From contig NZ_VOLC01000003.1 in the NCBI RefSeq assembly GCF_009797935.1, forward strand, positions 372,001 through 436,000: DNA of 64,000 nucleotides, written 5' to 3'. This document shows positions 61,014 through 64,000 of the stretch, piece after piece. The position numbers and the translations under genes were made by a program. The notes under the pieces are model-generated. The model saw only the letters and a list, made by a program, of their open reading frames with translations. It did not search any database and was not told the origin of the DNA. The stretch's first letter is position 1. Each line of letters opens with the position of its first letter. Source of the DNA: Lunatibacter salilacus. Its GTDB lineage: Bacteria; Bacteroidota; Bacteroidia; Cytophagales; Cyclobacteriaceae.

Positions 61014-62426
61014 TTAAAATTTATAATCCACTACTATATTTAAATTCCATAAGTCCACCCGATTGATTCGGTATTTGTCGGGGACTTCATTATTCTTTCC
61101 TGTCTTATTTATAAGCAGGAACTTTAATTTCATGCCATCCAAATATCCATGAAAACTGTAGTCCAATGCTCCGGCGAAATGATAATAGGAGGGTACCCCG
61201 TATTTATTTAAAGAAAACAGGTCGATATCGGGGTTATTTACAGAGCTTGCCCCGAGCAGTCCATTAAGATTGGGGTATTTCGCGAGGCTAAACTCGTATT
61301 TTGCCGTTAACGCAGTCACCCCCCCATTTCCTTCAAAGCGTTCTCTGGAAAGACTGGCAAAGAAATTCTCCCTTCCCCATTCCCTGGGGAATAAAAACCG
61401 TCCTTGGTCTGATATTCCGAGATAGTTTATCGAAAACGTGTTGCCTCTATGCTTAAGCCCGACTTTAGCACCAAAACCGGCAGACTTTTCTCCACGCATC
61501 ATAAAGGTCAACTCGGGATCACTATTGCCCCCATGGTTGATCGCTGCTTGGTGAAATCCCTGGGCACCAAGGAGTAGGTCCATTCCCCCCAAATCCATCT
61601 GCGTATCAGCTTGAATGAAGTTTATGAGAAAAACGTTTTCAGCCAGATAGTTCCACACCTGTATTTTTGGTGAATCGTTTTTTTGGAAGATCGCTCCCAG
61701 TACTCCTATACCCTTGCTGGAGATATTCCCCTTGTAACCGGAACTGGTCCCATATACGTTCCTTCCGAAGGGATATACACCAAATGAATTCTCTACCGAA
61801 TACCAATTCACCGTACCTCTCATGGTTACATGATTATACCAGGCAGCCATCCACTTCCAGGAATCTGTCTCATAGCCCAACGTTAACCCGTTGAAAATAT
61901 TCGGCCTCATCCGGTTGTCCTGTTCGTTTAGCAACGGGGTATTGATTTTTTGTCTTCCGAAAACAGCTTTAAATTTATTTAGCTGATAGGAAAGGTATAA
62001 GTCCTCCAGCCGATCCAAGTCTTTTGTGTTTTCTACGTTGTTCATGTCATAGAGAAGTACTTCATATCGGTTAATATTCCCTGTACTCGGATCGACTTTA
62101 TTCAGGTTATGCGCATAGAGTTGAAATACAAAGAAACCGCTAAAGCCAAACTGGAACCCTTTGAAAGAGGGAGAATAATAGCCAATACCCGCCCCTAGGG
62201 CATTAGTATGATAATCAGTCAACATTCCTTTATTGTGGGTTCCCATGAAAAAACTTCTAAGATGAAATTCCACCTTTCCAGTTTTTATTTTATCGCCCAA
62301 ACTACCCTTGGAATCAACTACCAAACTATCACTATTAGTGGTATGTCCCTGCGTGACTCCTTTTAGCGGCAATCCAATAAAAAGGATCACCCCAAAGAGA
62401 ATACGAATTAGAAAACTATTTGACAT
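61014..62426 (-). CDS. OprD-like outer membrane porin
   Basis: Outer-membrane beta-barrel of 470 residues. The signal peptide ends near residue 25 (GVTQ). The barrel strands alternate polar and aromatic residues and end in a C-terminal Phe (IVVDYKF), as outer-membrane barrels do. The region KFKAVFGRQKINTPLLNEQDNRM matches the OprD family of specific porins. Between a persulfide dioxygenase gene and a sulfur-transporter pair, it may admit the sulfur compound through the outer membrane (inference). It lies 112 bp after the dioxygenase gene, past a hairpin that may reduce its expression. Confidence 0.82.
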   Translation of the reverse strand: MSNSFLIRILFGVILFIGLPLKGVTQGHTTNSDSLVVDSKGSLGDKIKTGKVEFHLRSFFMGTHNKGMLTDYHTNALGAGIGYYSPSFKGFQFGFSGFFVFQLYAHNLNKVDPSTGNINRYEVLLYDMNNVENTKDLDRLEDLYLSYQLNKFKAVFGRQKINTPLLNEQDNRMRPNIFNGLTLGYETDSWKWMAAWYNHVTMRGTVNWYSVENSFGVYPFGRNVYGTSSGYKGNISSKGIGVLGAIFQKNDSPKIQVWNYLAENVFLINFIQADTQMDLGGMDLLLGAQGFHQAAINHGGNSDPELTFMMRGEKSAGFGAKVGLKHRGNTFSINYLGISDQGRFLFPREWGRENFFASLSRERFEGNGGVTALTAKYEFSLAKYPNLNGLLGASSVNNPDIDLFSLNKYGVPSYYHFAGALDYSFHGYLDGMKLKFLLINKTGKNNEVPDKYRINRVDLWNLNIVVDYKF

Positions 62427-62471
62427 AATGTCTTTTCTTGGTGACTTTTATCACATGTGGTTCGCACATAT

Positions 62472-62502
62472 GAAAAATGGCAGGGAACCTCCCCGCCATT
62501 TT
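62472..62502 (-). terminator. Attenuator-like hairpin inside the sulfur operon
   Basis: AAAATGGC (62474-62481) pairs with GCCATTTT (62495-62502), and an inner GGGA/TCCC pair extends the stem past one mismatch. On the minus strand it is followed by TTTTTCAT, 37 bases past the dioxygenase stop codon. It could partly terminate transcription before the porin gene. Confidence 0.5.
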
Positions 62503-62538
62503 AAACAAAACTACATCAACCTAACCTAAACCTAATTT

Positions 62539-63960
62539 CTAGAGTAAAGTACTCGGGCAAACATAATCGCTGACTTGTACTTTCCCTGTCGCCTTAATGG
62601 CGTCAAATCCACCTGATATATCCACAAGGTTATCATATCCCCTAGCTTTCAGCACGGAGTTAAATATCATCGACCGGTATCCTCCGGCACAGTGTACATA
62701 ATAAGTTTCATCTTTGTTGATTTCTGCCATATGACTATTGATATAATCTAATGGAAGGTTTTTCACACCTAAAACATGTTCACTTTGAAATTCACTATTT
62801 TTCCGCACATCCAAGACCGGCAGGGATGGGTTTTTGGTTAACATCTCAGCCAATTGTTCCGCAGAGATCTGGGGTATTTCATCACACTCGTTGCCTTCAG
62901 CTTTCCAAGCTTCAAAGCCACCCTTAAGAAACCCCATAGTGTGGTCGTAACCTACCCGGGCTAGCCGGGTGATTACCTCCTCTTCTTTGCCTTCCTCTGC
63001 CACAATAATGATCTCCTGCTTCACGTCCGGAATAAGCGTTCCTACCCATACCGCAAAGCTTCCGTCAATTCCAATATTTATTGAGTTGGGAATAAACCCT
63101 TTGGCAAATACTTCTGGGGCTCTGGTATCCAAAACCAATGCACCAGTTTCATTTGCAATCACCTCAAATTCCGTAGGGCTCAAGGCCTGCATTCCCCTGT
63201 TCAATACATTGTCTATGCTATCGTATCCTTGGATATTCATCATCACATTCTGAGGGAAGTAGGCAGGTGGTGGGGTTAAACCAGTTGTCACTTCTTTAAT
63301 AAACTGCTCCTTAGTCATTTCCTGGAGCGCATAGTTAGTTTTTTTCTGGTTTCCGAGTGTATCGGAAGTTTCTTTGCTCATGTTTTTGCCACAGGCACTA
63401 CCTGCGCCATGTGCGGGATACACGATCAAGTCATCCGACATGGGTATTATTTTATTATGCAGTGAGTCATAGAGGTGGCCTGCTAGCATATCCTGAGTTA
63501 ATTCAGCAATTACTTTTTGGGCCAGATCAGGTCTTCCCACATCCCCAATGAACAAGGTGTCTCCTGTGAAAATAGCTTCTTCCTTCCCATCCTCATTGAT
63601 TAGTAAATACACTGAACTTTCCATGGTATGTCCAGGTGTGTGGATAAGCTTAATCTTGGCATCCCCTAACTCAAAAACCTCTCCGTCCTGTGCGACTTTA
63701 GCTTCAAATCCCATTTTCATGGAGGTAGGTCCAAATACGATAGTCGCACCTGTTTTTTCTGCCAGATCTTGGTGGCCCGACACAAAATCCGCATGAAAAT
63801 GTGTTTCAAATATATATTTGATTGTGGCGCCGTTTGCTTTGGCTTTCTCTATATATGGCTGAACCTCACGCAATGGATCAATAATCGCAGCCACACCCGC
63901 GGATTCAATATAATAGGCTCCTTGCGCCAAACATCCGGTATAAATTTGTTCTATTATCAT
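62539..63960 (-). CDS. CstB-like persulfide dioxygenase fused to two rhodanese domains
   Basis: A 473-residue cytoplasmic enzyme. The N-terminal metallo-beta-lactamase fold (about 1-240) has the ETHFHADFVSGHQ metal motif, HTPGHTMES and FTGDTLFIGDVGRPD, as in ETHE1-type persulfide dioxygenases. The first rhodanese domain (about 265-360) has no cysteine in its active-site loop and is inactive by motif. The second (about 375-473) has Cys424 in HCAGGYRS. This layout is that of CstB, which turns persulfides into thiosulfate, or sulfite plus sulfide. It is first in an operon with a porin and YeeE/YedE genes, so sulfide detoxification and thiosulfate handling are likely linked. Confidence 0.93.
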   Translation of the reverse strand: MIIEQIYTGCLAQGAYYIESAGVAAIIDPLREVQPYIEKAKANGATIKYIFETHFHADFVSGHQDLAEKTGATIVFGPTSMKMGFEAKVAQDGEVFELGDAKIKLIHTPGHTMESSVYLLINEDGKEEAIFTGDTLFIGDVGRPDLAQKVIAELTQDMLAGHLYDSLHNKIIPMSDDLIVYPAHGAGSACGKNMSKETSDTLGNQKKTNYALQEMTKEQFIKEVTTGLTPPPAYFPQNVMMNIQGYDSIDNVLNRGMQALSPTEFEVIANETGALVLDTRAPEVFAKGFIPNSINIGIDGSFAVWVGTLIPDVKQEIIIVAEEGKEEEVITRLARVGYDHTMGFLKGGFEAWKAEGNECDEIPQISAEQLAEMLTKNPSLPVLDVRKNSEFQSEHVLGVKNLPLDYINSHMAEINKDETYYVHCAGGYRSMIFNSVLKARGYDNLVDISGGFDAIKATGKVQVSDYVCPSTLL

Positions 63961-64000
63961 GTGTAGAGGGGGTTATATTGTGTTATTGAATAAATAGTAG

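Overview
The window reads as chromosomal DNA of a free-living Bacteroidota bacterium, probably order Cytophagales and close to Cyclobacteriaceae (inference). The pointers are Bacteroidota-type promoters (TTTG or TTG, then about 17-20 bases, then TAnnTTTG), weak ribosome binding sites with several TTG starts, an OMP-type TonB-dependent receptor, a large single-chain PurL, lipoprotein glycosidases and the style of the multi-PAS kinases. No prophage, intact insertion sequence, plasmid module or CRISPR array was seen.

Layout. 1-4.8 kb: a hybrid histidine kinase entering from the left edge, a 2-oxoacid dehydrogenase E2 subunit and CinA. 5.0-6.9 kb: a 7TMR-DISM membrane receptor whose cytoplasmic tail is the zinc-ribbon and helical DNA-binding part of an IS1595-type transposase. 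7.4-11.9 kb: a small xylan-degradation locus (GH10 xylanase, two GH43 lipoproteins, and a C-terminal remnant of a sialate O-acetylesterase-like gene). 12.5-12.75 kb: a self-contained tRNA-Gln unit with promoter and terminator. 13.0-19.5 kb: an outer-membrane receptor converging on purL. 19.9-26.5 kb: a TetR-TolC-adaptor-RND efflux operon. 26.6-33.2 kb: M1 peptidase, EEP-family phosphoesterase, DUF2911 lipoprotein, a fused trehalose-6-phosphate synthase/phosphatase and a small membrane protein.

33.2-46.5 kb is a signalling block, all on the minus strand. Four histidine kinases (316 to 1824 residues) share nearly the same kinase core. Next to them lie a small Rcp1-type receiver and a REC-PAS protein with a phosphoacceptor-like helix but no ATPase domain. 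None of the six has a DNA-binding or other recognisable output domain, so the block looks like a sensory phosphorelay whose output is elsewhere or acts through protein contacts.

47-57.7 kb: a Dabb protein, a tandem palindromic intergenic repeat, a ribokinase/sugar-transporter pair, RluF, an alpha/beta hydrolase, SMC, a bactofilin, and a peroxiredoxin-like protein that has lost its peroxidatic cysteine. 58-59.8 kb: a small membrane-anchored protein and an Nramp-family transporter with altered metal-site motifs. 59.8-64 kb: a sulfur operon with a CstB-like persulfide dioxygenase-rhodanese, an OprD-like porin and a split YeeE/YedE transporter pair.

The strongest candidates for something undescribed are the receptor-transposase-domain fusion, the kinase amplification with its ATPase-less partner, and the sulfur operon's porin plus split-transporter arrangement. 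All assignments come from reading motifs by eye; no database search was run.
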